Below, one piece after another: positions 17,073 through 25,695 of a DNA stretch of 64,000 bases. Source of the stretch: Amycolatopsis tucumanensis (GTDB taxonomy: Bacteria > Actinomycetota > Actinomycetes > Mycobacteriales > Pseudonocardiaceae); contig NZ_JAKGSD010000009.1 in the NCBI RefSeq assembly GCF_021654135.1, positions 1-64,000 of the forward strand. Reading direction: 5' to 3'. The number at the start of each line of letters is the position of its first letter. The stretch's first letter is position 1. The position numbers and the translations under genes are program-made. A model generated the notes under the pieces. It was not told the origin of the DNA and searched no databases. It saw only the letters and a list, made by a program, of their open reading frames with translations.

Positions 17073-18834
17073 GTGGCCGAACTCGACTCGCAGCCGAAGT
17101 CCGTACAGTCCATCTACTCGTGGTACAGCGAGGGGCGCCTGTACGTAAACCGCAGATACCAGCGAAAGCTGGTGTGGACCCAGGTCGAGAAGCAGAAGCT
17201 CGTCGAGTCGGTCCTACAGAAGTATCCGGTTCCAGCCATACTTCTCGCCGAACGCGATACGGGCGACTACGAGGTGATCGACGGATTGCAGCGCCTCCAC
17301 ACTCTCGTCTCCTTTATCGAGACCAGCTTTCCAACTCTCGACGGAAAGTTCTTTGACATCTCACAGTTCCCGACCGCCAAAACCCGCGCCGACGAAGAGA
17401 AGTTCGAGCCAAAAGAGGACGGCGAGAGACTAAACGCGCGCGAAAATCAGCACATTTCTTGACTACTCCTTGGCGATCTCAGTGATGCGAGGAGCAACCG
17501 AGAAGGAGATCGACGACGTATTCGCACGGATCAACACGTACGGTCATCGGCTTAGCGACCAGGAGCGGCGACAAGCAGGCGTTCAGGATGACTTCTCAAC
17601 ACTGGTACGTGAGCTTGCGTGCGAGATTCGCGGAGACGCATCCAGTGATATTCTCGGACTTGATAAAATGCCGTCCATTAGTGTTGACCTTCCGATGACA
17701 AAACACGGCTATGAGGTCGTCGCCGACGAAGTGTTCTGGGTAAACCAAGGGATACTTCGCTCGACGGATCTCCGCGACTCAATGGATGAGCAATGTCTCG
17801 CAGACATCGCTGCTAGCATCATTGGAGGTCAACTAATCGAGCGCTCCAAGGAGGCACTCGATTCTATCTACCAAGCAGATAGCGCGGAAAGCCAGAGAAT
17901 CATCGATGCTCTCGATGTCTACGGAGCCGACCGCTTCAAGCAGGAGCTCAAGTATTGCATTGATGAACTCCTCAAAGTTTGCGAAGCGGGCACACCAAGT
18001 AAACTTCGTAACATCATCTTCGAGCGGAGGAGTACCAATCCTTTCCCGGCGGTCTTTACAATCCTCATGATTGCATTTCACGAGGCACTGATAGGCAGTC
18101 AAAAGAAGATCGCAGACTACGCGGGGGTCAAGAGGGCCATCTCCGGTCTCTACAGCCGGATCGACACGAGCCGCAAATCCACCGCTTCGGTTGAGCGAAG
18201 GAAGAACGCCGATACAGTGAAGGGGCTAATCTTCCCACATCTGGTGTCAGGCAGCCCACGGGACTACTCGGCAAATCATTCGACAACAGACATTGATGTC
18301 GTGATCCGGCGCTCGGAAATTGAGTTGCCACACTACGAGCTAAAGCAGGAGATCCTCGAACTCAAGTCGCCCAGAAAGATAGACAATGGGGTCTTCGACA
18401 AAGTCCTCAAGACGATCTGCGCGATTGCCAATAACGGGCAGGATCGCACCGGATCGATCATTATCGGTGTCACTGACAAGGATTCGGCGGCGGCGCGCAT
18501 AAGGGCTCTTGACGGAGTTGAACCCCGCAGGGTGGGTCAACGCTTGGTCGTGGGCGTCAAACGAGAGGCCAAAGCCCTAAAAGAAAGCCCTGAAGAGTAC
18601 TTTGCTCGCTGGAAAAACGCGGTCCGGCAATCACCGCTCAGCCAACCGCTGCGGGATGACGTGCTCTCTTCCATCGACTTCAACGACTACTACGGGCTTG
18701 GTTTGATCATAATCTCGGTGCCACCCCAGAAGGACCTTTCGTTCTTTGGAGATGACGTGTACTTCCGCCGTGGCGACGAAACTGTAATGGCAACTGGACA
18801 GCGAGAAGCAGCGCAGATAGGCCGAAGGTTCTAG
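17073..18834 (+). pseudogene. DUF262-Schlafen AlbA_2 protein, interrupted by one frameshift
   Basis: Two overlapping frames (17073-17462 and about 17434-18834) join into one protein of roughly 586 residues. The N-terminal DUF262 (ParB/Srx-fold, GmrS-like) domain has VNRRYQRKLVW and the catalytic-site-like VIDGLQRLHTL; its continuation INTYGHRLSDQE is in the second frame. The C-terminal AlbA_2 domain has HYELKQEILEL, AIANNGQDRTGSIIIGVTD and DDVYFRRGDETVMA. A +1 shift of one base is needed near 17440-17460, close to an A4 run, where the first frame hits TGA. The GTG at 17073 has AAGG upstream. Codon use (ATA, AGA, CTA) and lower GC indicate transfer. A nuclease-type defence role is inferred. 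Alternatives are a sequencing error or programmed shift. Confidence 0.75.
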
Positions 18835-18841
18835 TAACTCT

Positions 18842-19200
18842 CGAACTGATCGTGTCGAGTAAGCAGTTCCGGGGAAAAGGTTCGCTCAAGCATCGCGACG
18901 AGGACGGCGGCCAGACCGTCCCGTGCGCGACATCGCTCACGAAACTGCTGCACGAGCACCTGACCAAGTTCGGAACCGCGCTAAACGGCCGACCATTGCA
19001 GCGGTACCCGGGCAGGGCGGCCATATGACCTCCGGCACGCCGCTGTGTCGACGTGGCTCAACGGCGGTGTCGAGGCCACCCGCGTCGCCAAGTGGGCCGG
19101 GCACAGCCTGTCCGTGCTCCTGCGGGTCTACGCCAAGTGCCTCGATGGGGGCGAGCAGGCCGCCCGGGACCGCGTCCAGAGGGCCCTGGAGGGCCGCTGA
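18842..19200 (+). pseudogene. Tyrosine-recombinase (phage integrase) remnant
   Basis: Two pieces in different frames. The first (18842-19027) reads LKHRDEDGGQTVPCATSLTK then LLHEHLTKFGTALNGR, the mid-catalytic part of actinophage-type integrases. The second (19024-19200) reads DLRHAAVSTWLNGGVEATRV, AKWAGHS and LRVYAKCLDG, the HxxR box, H/W region and catalytic Tyr segment, and ends in a proper stop. The part between them and the N-terminal domain are gone. It lies eight bases after the DUF262 gene and ends 124 bases from tRNA-Tyr, the classic integration site layout. Confidence 0.8.
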
Positions 19201-19276
19201 GCGGTATGCCGCGCCTTTGCCGCGAGCACCCGTCACGCACGGCCCAGCACTGCCCACCACCGCACATACGAAGAAA

Positions 19277-19310
19277 GCCCCGGCGACCTGTTTTCGCAGG
19301 TCAACGGGGC
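19277..19310 (-). terminator. Terminator of tRNA-Tyr
   Basis: Interrupted stem GCCCCG/CGGGGC and GACCTG/CAGGTC with a six-base loop at 19291-19296. In the minus direction it lies just downstream of the tRNA 3' end and is followed by TTTCTT, as expected of an intrinsic terminator for the tRNA transcript. Confidence 0.75.
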
Positions 19311-19323
19311 GTTTCGTGGGATG

Positions 19324-19405
19324 TGGCGGGTGAGGGATTCGAACCCCCGAAGGCAGTGCCGTCTGATTTACAGTCAGATCCCTTTGGCCGCTCGGGCAAC
19401 CCGCC
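19324..19405 (-). tRNA. tRNA-Tyr (GTA)
   Basis: An 82-base class II tRNA. The acceptor stem GGCGGGT pairs with ACCCGCC. The anticodon loop CTGTAAATC contains GTA. There is a long variable arm and the T-loop GGTTCGAATCC. The 3' CCA is not encoded. The tRNA 3' end faces the integrase remnant, so it is the likely attachment site of the former element. No second copy of the tRNA 3' end was seen near 16.6-17.0 kb. Confidence 0.95.
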
Positions 19406-19521
19406 ATGACCGGGCGTCCCGGTCGGGGACTAGCTTACCAACCCTCCGGCGGGCCTCCGACGGGGGTGGGGGCGGCGCTATGGTGTGGTCAGCCGACAAG
19501 CGAAACGACGAGGTAGGACAC

Positions 19522-20013
19522 GTGGCGGATCCGTCATTCGACGTGGTGAGCAAGGTCGACCGGCAGGAGGTCGACAACGCCCTGAACCAGGCGGCCAAGG
19601 AGCTTTCCACCCGCTTCGACTTCCGCGGCGTCAACGCCAAGGTCTCCTGGGCCGGCGAGGAAGCCGTGACGATCGAGGCCGACACCGAGGAGCGCGTGAA
19701 GGCCGCGGTCGAGGTGTTCAAGGAGAAGCTGATCAAGCGGGGCATCTCGCTGAAGGCGTTCGAGGCCGACGAGCCCGCGGTGTCCGGCAAGACCTACAAG
19801 GTGAACGGCAAGATCCTCCAGGGCATCGCCTCCGACAAGGCCAAGCAGATCGCCAAGGTGATCCGCGACGAGGGCCCCAAGGGCGTCCAGGCGCAGATCC
19901 AGGGCGACCAGCTCCGCGTCTCCGGCAAGAAGAAGGACCACCTGCAGGACGTCATCGCCATGCTGAAGGACAAGGACTTCGGCATCGCGCTGCAGTTCAC
20001 CAACTACCGCTGA
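19522..20013 (+). CDS. YajQ family nucleotide-binding protein
   Basis: A 163-residue protein with the YajQ signature throughout: [20 protein letters not shown] at the start, [32 protein letters not shown] and the ending [11 protein letters not shown]. The family has two ferredoxin-like domains and members bind c-di-GMP, tRNA or GTP; in actinobacteria the role is unknown. The GTG at 19522 starts the family-typical N-terminus and has GAGG upstream. It is convergent with lanC, four bases apart at the stops. Confidence 0.93.
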   Translation: MADPSFDVVSKVDRQEVDNALNQAAKELSTRFDFRGVNAKVSWAGEEAVTIEADTEERVKAAVEVFKEKLIKRGISLKAFEADEPAVSGKTYKVNGKILQGIASDKAKQIAKVIRDEGPKGVQAQIQGDQLRVSGKKKDHLQDVIAMLKDKDFGIALQFTNYR

Positions 20014-20016
20014 CCC

Positions 20017-21168
20017 TCAGGCCAGCAACAGCGCGACATCCCACGGGGCCGGGTTGCCTGCGTAGCTCGCCAGCGCCAGCGCCACCCCGGCGGCGCCCTG
20101 CAACAACCCGGGCTCGTCCGCCCACCCGCCGGTGTGCAGGCGGTGCCGGAAACCGAACGGCGCCGACGGGTCGAACGCGGCCAGGACCCGGTCGGCGATC
20201 CGGTCGGCCGGGACCCCCATCCGCACGCTGACCTGCAGCAACCCGGCGTCCCCGTGGCACACGGTCGGGCCCTCCGCCGGGCCCGGCCGGCGCATCGCGG
20301 CCACCGCCAGCCCGGCCGCGCCCGCGTCGCCCAGCTCGGTGGCCGCCAGGTGCAGCGCGTGCGCCACCCCGGCCGTGCCGTAACACCACGCCGACCGCGA
20401 CGCCGGCACCGCCGAGCCCCGCACCTGCGCGTCGAACCCCACCCGCGACGGCCAGCCCACCCCGGACTCGTCCGTCCACGACCACCGCAACAACCAGTCG
20501 ACGACCACCCGCATCGCGTCGATCATCCCGGCCACCCGGAGGCCGTGCCGGTGGGCCAGTGACAACAGCGCGAGTGGACCACTGATGCCGTGCGCCAGGC
20601 CGGCGTCGAAGTCGCCCCGCGGGTAGCGCTCGCGGTCCGCGTCCACCGCGTACCGCTCCGGCGCGCACCACCACCCGGGCACCTCGTGACCGTCCACCAG
20701 CACCGGCCGCGTCAACGCGACCAGGCGCTCCAGCACGCCCTCCAGCGCGGTCAGGCACCGGTCGCCGCCGAGCGCGAGCAACAACCGTCCCTTGCCGGCG
20801 AGCCCGGTGATCACGTCGTAGTCCGCGGCGGCCGGCCGGTCGCGCTGCGGCCAGGACTCGCACACCTCCGCGAGCGCCGCGCCGGCCTTGCGCAGCAGCC
20901 CGTCGTACCCGCCGCCGTGCACGGCCCGGTGCACCAGGACCGCGGGCACGACCGCCTCCGGCGCGACCTCGCCCGACGCGGCCAGGTGAGCATGAGCGAC
21001 CGCCGCCCGCGCAGGGTCCCAGGCGGACAGTGCGGCGTGCAGAACCGCGAGGCCGGGGTGGCCGTCGAGCAGGCCAGGGCCGCGATCACGCACCGAGCGC
21101 AGGCGATCGCCCACCTCCAACGCGATCTCCTGAGCCCTCGCCCGCCGCGTGACGACAGCTGTGCTCAC
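20017..21168 (-). CDS. lanC: Class I lanthipeptide cyclase LanC
   Basis: A 383-residue alpha-toroid cyclase. Zinc ligands are visible in WCYGTAGVAHAL (Cys) and VCHGDAGLLQ (Cys-His) in the C-terminal half, and HGISGPLALL and AWCYG are LanC-family blocks. It catalyses Michael-type addition of Cys thiols to dehydroalanine/dehydrobutyrine to form (methyl)lanthionine rings. The GTG at 21168 overlaps the stop of a small upstream ORF (GTGA) and has AGGAGG close upstream. It is the third enzyme-side gene of the lanA-lanB-lanC run on the minus strand. Confidence 0.88.
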   Translation of the reverse strand: MSTAVVTRRARAQEIALEVGDRLRSVRDRGPGLLDGHPGLAVLHAALSAWDPARAAVAHAHLAASGEVAPEAVVPAVLVHRAVHGGGYDGLLRKAGAALAEVCESWPQRDRPAAADYDVITGLAGKGRLLLALGGDRCLTALEGVLERLVALTRPVLVDGHEVPGWWCAPERYAVDADRERYPRGDFDAGLAHGISGPLALLSLAHRHGLRVAGMIDAMRVVVDWLLRWSWTDESGVGWPSRVGFDAQVRGSAVPASRSAWCYGTAGVAHALHLAATELGDAGAAGLAVAAMRRPGPAEGPTVCHGDAGLLQVSVRMGVPADRIADRVLAAFDPSAPFGFRHRLHTGGWADEPGLLQGAAGVALALASYAGNPAPWDVALLLA

Positions 21169-21269
21169 CGCTCCTCCTCGGAAGTCGTGCGATGGTGACG
21201 GTTGATCCCCTGGGGCCGCGCCCGCCGGATCGCGACAGCAGTGCTCACCGCTCCTCCTCGGAAGTCGTG
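21141..21269. repeat. 49-base direct repeat duplicating the lanC start region
   Basis: Copies at 21141-21189 and 21221-21269 match at 44 of 49 positions, and the last 29 bases are identical. The repeat covers the lanC start codon, its RBS and the first codons, so a second look-alike GTG start exists at 21248. This is a recent partial duplication of the 5' end of lanC between lanB and lanC. Confidence 0.85.
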
Positions 21270-21320
21270 GTCCCTGGGACCGCCGGGCCACCAGCGCTGA
21301 CCGCTCTTCGCGGCCCTCAT
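21165..21320 (-). CDS. Small ORF coupling lanB to lanC (51 codons)
   Basis: A 51-residue frame whose ATG overlaps the lanB stop (ATGA, 21317-21320) and whose TGA overlaps the lanC GTG (21165-21168). Its second half, VSTAVAIRRARPQG, is a copy of the LanC N-terminus created by the 49-base duplication. It may be translated only to carry ribosomes from lanB to lanC, or may be a chance product of the duplication. No domain is seen. It is highly basic and has no membrane segment. Confidence 0.4.
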   Translation of the reverse strand: MRAAKSGQRWWPGGPRDHDFRGGAVSTAVAIRRARPQGINRHHRTTSEEER

Positions 21321-24169
21321 CGGCCGTGCTTCCCGCGGTCCAGTCGCAGCGTCAGCGCCCCGTGGACCAGCGCGTACACCTCCTGCTCCCGCGCCCGGTC
21401 GATCCCGAACAGGCGGTTGCAGTGCATGTGCGCCAGGCTCAACGCCACCCGGCCGTACCGCTCCGGCGACAGGCGCTTCAGGTAGTCCGCGACAGCCCGG
21501 CTCCGGTGTCTCCACGGTTGGTCCAGTGACGGACGACCGGTGGCATCGATCGCCGCGGCGAGGGACTCGCGCCGGTCGCGGGGCACGCGTCGCCGCAGGT
21601 CGAGTGGCACCGATGCCGCCAGCCAGTCCAGGACCTCCGACGGCTGTCCGAAATGCCGGACCAGGTCCAGCACGCTCGACGCCACCGCCAGGTCGTCCGC
21701 CTCCCGCTCCAGCATCCCCAGCGCGACCAGCGAGTCGGCGTGGAAGACCCGCTCCGCCGCGGCGATCGCGTCCTGGCCGCCGTACCGCTCGACCTCGGGG
21801 TCGTAGCTGTCCAGCACCAGCCGGGACGCCAACCCGTCCGCACACAGCCCGGCCGCCCACGCGTGCAGGCGGGGCAACAACGTCGTCCACAGCGTGCCCG
21901 GCTTGCCCGCGAACCGGATCCGGATATGCGGATCAGGATCGGCATACCGGACGAAGTGCCAGTCCTCCACATCCGCCACGAGATCGGCCAGGTGCGACCG
22001 CAGGATCTGCCGCTGCGCCGCGTCCCCCGCGTAGAGCTTGGCGTACAACCAGTCGCCACCCGGCAGATCCAGCATTTCGGACCGGGTCCGCGTGACCGGC
22101 GCCGGGCGGGCCGCGGGGCGCTCCCCGAACAGCTGGAACACGACCTCGCACGCGTGGCCGTCCAGCCAGCCATCGCCCTGCGACAGGACCTCCTGCACCA
22201 CCAGCCGCGGCGTCTTCCGCAGCTCGGCGCGGAACACCGCGAGGTGCCCGTCGTCCGTCAGGTCGATCGGGATCCGGTTGTCCGAACTGGTCAGCTGCAC
22301 CCGTCTGGGCACGTCCCACCGCTGTCGCCACCTCCGGACGGCGTCCGACCAGTCGGACGAGGGGTCCAGCATCTCCCGGCTGGGCAGCCACCGAGCCGGC
22401 GCGAGCACGGTCCGGCCGTACCGGACCCGCGGCAGCGCCGGAGCTGTCGACAAGTCGCCCCACCGCCACGGCAGGCACGACGGGTTCTCCTGCTCCCCCA
22501 GCTCGAGCAGGAACCGCGCCACCGGCGGGACGTGCCCGCTGCGCGGGTTCAGCATCGACCCGGAGACCGGGACCACGCGCCGCCCGGACGCCAGGTCGAA
22601 GACGTACAACTCGTCCTGCGTCGCGCCCACGGCCAGCTCGTCCAGCCGCAGGTCGGGAACGTCCGCGTACGCCGGGCCGCAGCTCACCGGGATGCGCGCC
22701 GGAAGCCGCTGCGGCACCGACGCGACGTTCGCCGACCGGATCGTCCGCGGGCGGCAGGCCACCTGCGCGGCACCGGAAGGCGCGCCGTCGCGGACCAGCT
22801 CGGTCAGCTCGTCGTCGAGCTCGGGCATCAGGTGCGCGAACCGCGCGATCGTCGACCCGGCCTGCGGCGACCCCAGGTTCTCACCGACGACCAGCCGGAA
22901 CTCGCCCGCGCACAAGGCGTCCCAGCTGGGCGCGAGCACCTCCGCGCACAACTCCATCGACACCGGCCGCCGCGCGGGCGGGTCCTCGGCGAGCGAATCG
23001 ACCAGTTCGTCGTCGAGTGCGATCTCGTCACGCCCCTCGCGCGCCGCGGCGAGCAGGTGCTCGATCAGGCCACGGGGCCCGGGACGCGAAGGACCCGGCG
23101 AAAACGACGGCAGCCCGAGGCCGCGGGTGTCGTCGAGCAGTTCCAGCACCGGCACCAGGCGGTCACTGCCGTACCGCTCCAGAAAGCGCTCTCGGTAAGA
23201 GTCCGACCAGGACGGTCCGGCCGTGGAGCCCAGTCGCCACAACGCATCCGCGGCTCGCGCGGCTTCCGCACCGAGCTCGGCGGGCAACGTCGCCGAGACG
23301 TCCAGGCGCAGGTCGGTCTGGATGACGTCGTCCGTGTCGTGCAGCGCCCGCATCCGGGCCACCACCGCACGCCGGCGCGCCCGACGGTCCGGCACTGCCG
23401 CATCCGCGGCCCGCAACTCGCGCCGGATCGCGCTCAACTCCGCGTGCACCGGATGCCCGTCAGGCACCCGGCCGAGCACGTGGGCGAGCGGGTCGACGCA
23501 GTCCGGCGGCGGGTCCAGGTCCGTGAGCAGCACCCCGACCTCGACGAGCTGCCGCAGCACGCCATCGAACCCGGTGCGCCGGAAGCGGCGGCACAACTGC
23601 GCCACCAGGTCGGGCCACGGAACCGGCGTGCGCGTCATCTCCCGCACCGCGCGCACCAGCGGCGTGAACCGGATCGAAGCTTCCCGGCGATGCGCGTCTT
23701 CGTACCGTTCGGGCAGCACGAGGCGATCACCGCGGACGACGCTGACGTTGTTGGCGACCAGGACCGTCCGCGGCAGGACCACCGGATCGGTCCGCAGCTG
23801 CCGCAGCACCCCGTCCAGCCACTCGGCATCCGTCCGGCTGGCCGGACGGTGCTGCTGCCCGATCCGCAACTCCGGCTGGTCGCCGAGACGCACGGGCGCG
23901 ACGCCGGCGAACAGCCCGAACGGCGTCGGCCTGCCGGTCAGGCGCAGGTGGTACTTGGCGAGGGCGAGCGCGCTGCGCCGGCGGACCTTGTCCTTGACCG
24001 GTTCGCCGCGCACCACGCGGAGGACGTCGCGGGCCAGGCTGGGGCTGGCCGCTTCGACCGCCTCCATCAGGGTTTCGTCCGCCGCGAGCACCTCCAGCGG
24101 CGGGATCGGCCCTGTCGTGCGCGGTCGCACCGCCGCTCTCAGCAGGGCCGGGCCGGCACACGTGAACAT
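21317..24169 (-). CDS. lanB: Class I lanthipeptide dehydratase LanB (full length)
   Basis: A 950-residue enzyme. The N-terminal glutamylation domain (about residues 1-640) includes KYHLRLTGRPTPFGLFAGV, a family hallmark. The C-terminal SpaB_C elimination domain (about 670-930) has GDWLYAKLYAG, WHFVRYADPDPHIRIRF and SYDPEVERYGG. Full-length LanB uses glutamyl-tRNA to glutamylate Ser/Thr of the precursor and then eliminates glutamate. The ATG at 24169 has GGGAGG upstream. It follows lanA by 63 bases that contain a strong hairpin, and runs into the small coupling ORF before lanC. Confidence 0.9.
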   Translation of the reverse strand: MFTCAGPALLRAAVRPRTTGPIPPLEVLAADETLMEAVEAASPSLARDVLRVVRGEPVKDKVRRRSALALAKYHLRLTGRPTPFGLFAGVAPVRLGDQPELRIGQQHRPASRTDAEWLDGVLRQLRTDPVVLPRTVLVANNVSVVRGDRLVLPERYEDAHRREASIRFTPLVRAVREMTRTPVPWPDLVAQLCRRFRRTGFDGVLRQLVEVGVLLTDLDPPPDCVDPLAHVLGRVPDGHPVHAELSAIRRELRAADAAVPDRRARRRAVVARMRALHDTDDVIQTDLRLDVSATLPAELGAEAARAADALWRLGSTAGPSWSDSYRERFLERYGSDRLVPVLELLDDTRGLGLPSFSPGPSRPGPRGLIEHLLAAAREGRDEIALDDELVDSLAEDPPARRPVSMELCAEVLAPSWDALCAGEFRLVVGENLGSPQAGSTIARFAHLMPELDDELTELVRDGAPSGAAQVACRPRTIRSANVASVPQRLPARIPVSCGPAYADVPDLRLDELAVGATQDELYVFDLASGRRVVPVSGSMLNPRSGHVPPVARFLLELGEQENPSCLPWRWGDLSTAPALPRVRYGRTVLAPARWLPSREMLDPSSDWSDAVRRWRQRWDVPRRVQLTSSDNRIPIDLTDDGHLAVFRAELRKTPRLVVQEVLSQGDGWLDGHACEVVFQLFGERPAARPAPVTRTRSEMLDLPGGDWLYAKLYAGDAAQRQILRSHLADLVADVEDWHFVRYADPDPHIRIRFAGKPGTLWTTLLPRLHAWAAGLCADGLASRLVLDSYDPEVERYGGQDAIAAAERVFHADSLVALGMLEREADDLAVASSVLDLVRHFGQPSEVLDWLAASVPLDLRRRVPRDRRESLAAAIDATGRPSLDQPWRHRSRAVADYLKRLSPERYGRVALSLAHMHCNRLFGIDRAREQEVYALVHGALTLRLDRGKHGR

Positions 24170-24192
24170 CGCTTCGCCTCCCGGCTGGACGG

Positions 24193-24220
24193 GTGGCGGG
24201 TCCCCCGCAGGACCCGCCAC
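24193..24220 (-). terminator. Hairpin between lanA and lanB (probable attenuator)
   Basis: GTGGCGGGTCC (24193-24203) and GGACCCGCCAC (24210-24220) form a perfect 11-bp stem with a six-base loop in the 63-base lanA-lanB gap. As in other lantibiotic operons, a partial terminator or RNA-stabilising stem here would keep precursor mRNA in excess over the modification enzymes. Confidence 0.7.
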
Positions 24221-24232
24221 CCGGGGATCAGG

Positions 24233-24361
24233 TCAGCAGGACGGCCACAGGGTGGCGCAGATGTCGCTGAAGCCCGACTTGTTCGTCAGCAGGTCCCCGT
24301 CCTGCGCCGGAGTCGAGATGCGGAGGTCCAGGTCGAAGTCCTCGGGAGCAAGGTTTTCCAC
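24233..24361 (-). CDS. lanA: Class I lanthipeptide precursor peptide
   Basis: A 42-residue peptide from GTG 24361 to TGA 24233, with GGAGAGG eight bases before the start. The leader contains FDLDLRIS (residues 9-16), the FNLD-type box recognised by LanB and LanC. The C-terminal part has Cys at 35 and 42 (the last residue) and Ser/Thr at 26, 29, 32, 37 and 41 (core region SGFSDICATLWPSC, 29-42), enough for two lanthionine-type rings. It lies immediately upstream of lanB on the same strand. The leader cleavage site is not obvious and no LanP protease or LanT exporter is encoded nearby. The core does not match a lantibiotic I can name. Confidence 0.85.
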   Translation of the reverse strand: MENLAPEDFDLDLRISTPAQDGDLLTNKSGFSDICATLWPSC

Positions 24362-24412
24362 GGGATTTGCCTCTCCTTCGTCGTGAACTGTGGCTTGTGC
24401 CACTGCCTTCCG

Positions 24413-24442
24413 AACGTAGGGGATCGTTCAACGATCCAGCAA
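24413..24442 (-). promoter_or_regulatory. Candidate lanA promoter with operator palindrome in the spacer
   Basis: On the minus strand TTGCTG (24437-24442) and TACGTT (24413-24418) lie 18 bases apart. The spacer holds the perfect palindrome GGATCGTT-C-AACGATCC (24421-24437). A repressor bound there would block the promoter of lanA. No regulator gene is adjacent, so the binding protein is unknown. Spacing and palindrome are seen; function is inferred. Confidence 0.45.
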
Positions 24443-24558
24443 GAGGTTGATTCTAACGTGCTATTGCGCTACAAAGTTGCCTTTTGCCCACCTTCACCGC
24501 CCGGCCGGTGATCACCCTGTGGTCTAATTCCGCTGCTGAGAGTGAAGGGGAGGCACCA

Positions 24559-25695
24559 ATGCGCCGGATGGCCGCGCTGATGCTCACGCTGCTGGCCACG
24601 ACGGGCGTGCTGACGGTTCCGGCGCACGCGGCGCAGCGCACCGAACTCGGTGTCGGGGCCTACCCCCGGGTCATCCGCCTGGAACACGCGCCGTTCCGGC
24701 GTGGCCGGATCGTCGCGTCCGTGAACAGCTGGGACGGCGGCGGCGCGTTCGCGCGGATCTACGAGAGCACCGACGAAGGCGCGTCGTTCCGACAGATCGG
24801 CGAGGTGCGCGATCCGGCGGGCGCGCAGGGCGAGTGCTGCGGCAGCATCTACGAACTGCCGCGACGAGTCGGCCGGCTGCGGGCGGGCACGCTGCTGTGG
24901 GCGGCGTCCTACGGCCAGAACGGCGGCGCGGGCCGTCGCATGTCGATCCGGATCTGGTCCAGTTCGGACGGTGGCCGGAACTGGAGCTTCCTGTCCGAAG
25001 CCGCCCGCTCGCACAACCACGACGGCGTGTTCGAGCCGGAGTTCACAGTGGACTCCGGCGGGACACTGTGGATGCACTACGCCGACGAAACCGAGGCGCC
25101 ACGCCACAGCCAGGTGCTCAACCGCGTCGCGTCCACCGACGGCGTCACCTGGGGCACCAAGCAGAGCACGGTCGCGATCTCGCCCGACCGCGTCCGCCCG
25201 GGCATGCCGATCGTGCGGAAACTGCCCGACGGCCGCTACTACTTCGGCTACGAGATCTGCAACTACGGCGAGCGCTACTGCGACCCGTACTTCAAGATCT
25301 CACCCGACGGCGCCAACTACGGCGACCCCGCCGACCCGGGCACCCGCGTCGTGACGGCGAACGGCAACTACTTCCAGCACGCCCACAACGTCGCGGTTTT
25401 CCCCGGCGGACCGAACGGCGTTCGGCTCCTGATGGTCGGCCAGATCTACACCGACCGCGCCGGCGCTCCGCTGCCGTCCAACGGCCAGGTGCTGCTCGCC
25501 AACGACGACTTCGGCGCGGGCAACTGGTACGAACTGCCCGCGCCGGTGCACGTTCCGCGCGCCTACAACAACTTCTGCCCGAACTACAGCTCGTCGCTGT
25601 TGCCGGTGGACGACGGCCGCAACGTCCTCGAACTGGCCGCCGACTACGACGGCGACGTCTGCAAGATCTACTTCGGCAAGGGCTCGGCGTCCTGA
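24559..25695 (+). CDS. Secreted sialidase-fold (BNR-type) protein
   Basis: A 378-residue protein with a signal peptide (MRRMAALMLTLLATTGVLTV, cleavage near AHAAQ) and a six-bladed propeller pattern with Asp-box-like turns such as SSDGGRNWSF and STDGVTWG. This places it in the sialidase/neuraminidase superfamily of secreted glycan-acting proteins. Catalytic residues cannot be assigned with certainty. There are several cysteines (GECCGS, ICNYGERYCDPY). The ATG at 24559 has GGGGAGG upstream. It is divergent from lanA and overlaps the 3' end of the convergent DsbA-like gene by 28 bases. Confidence 0.75.
   Translation: MRRMAALMLTLLATTGVLTVPAHAAQRTELGVGAYPRVIRLEHAPFRRGRIVASVNSWDGGGAFARIYESTDEGASFRQIGEVRDPAGAQGECCGSIYELPRRVGRLRAGTLLWAASYGQNGGAGRRMSIRIWSSSDGGRNWSFLSEAARSHNHDGVFEPEFTVDSGGTLWMHYADETEAPRHSQVLNRVASTDGVTWGTKQSTVAISPDRVRPGMPIVRKLPDGRYYFGYEICNYGERYCDPYFKISPDGANYGDPADPGTRVVTANGNYFQHAHNVAVFPGGPNGVRLLMVGQIYTDRAGAPLPSNGQVLLANDDFGAGNWYELPAPVHVPRAYNNFCPNYSSSLLPVDDGRNVLELAADYDGDVCKIYFGKGSAS

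Noticed and set aside
24228..24431. Alternative 67-codon frame over lanA
   Set aside because: It is Arg/Gly-rich, has no RBS and no leader motif; the frame 24233-24361 has both a strong RBS and the FDLDLR box.
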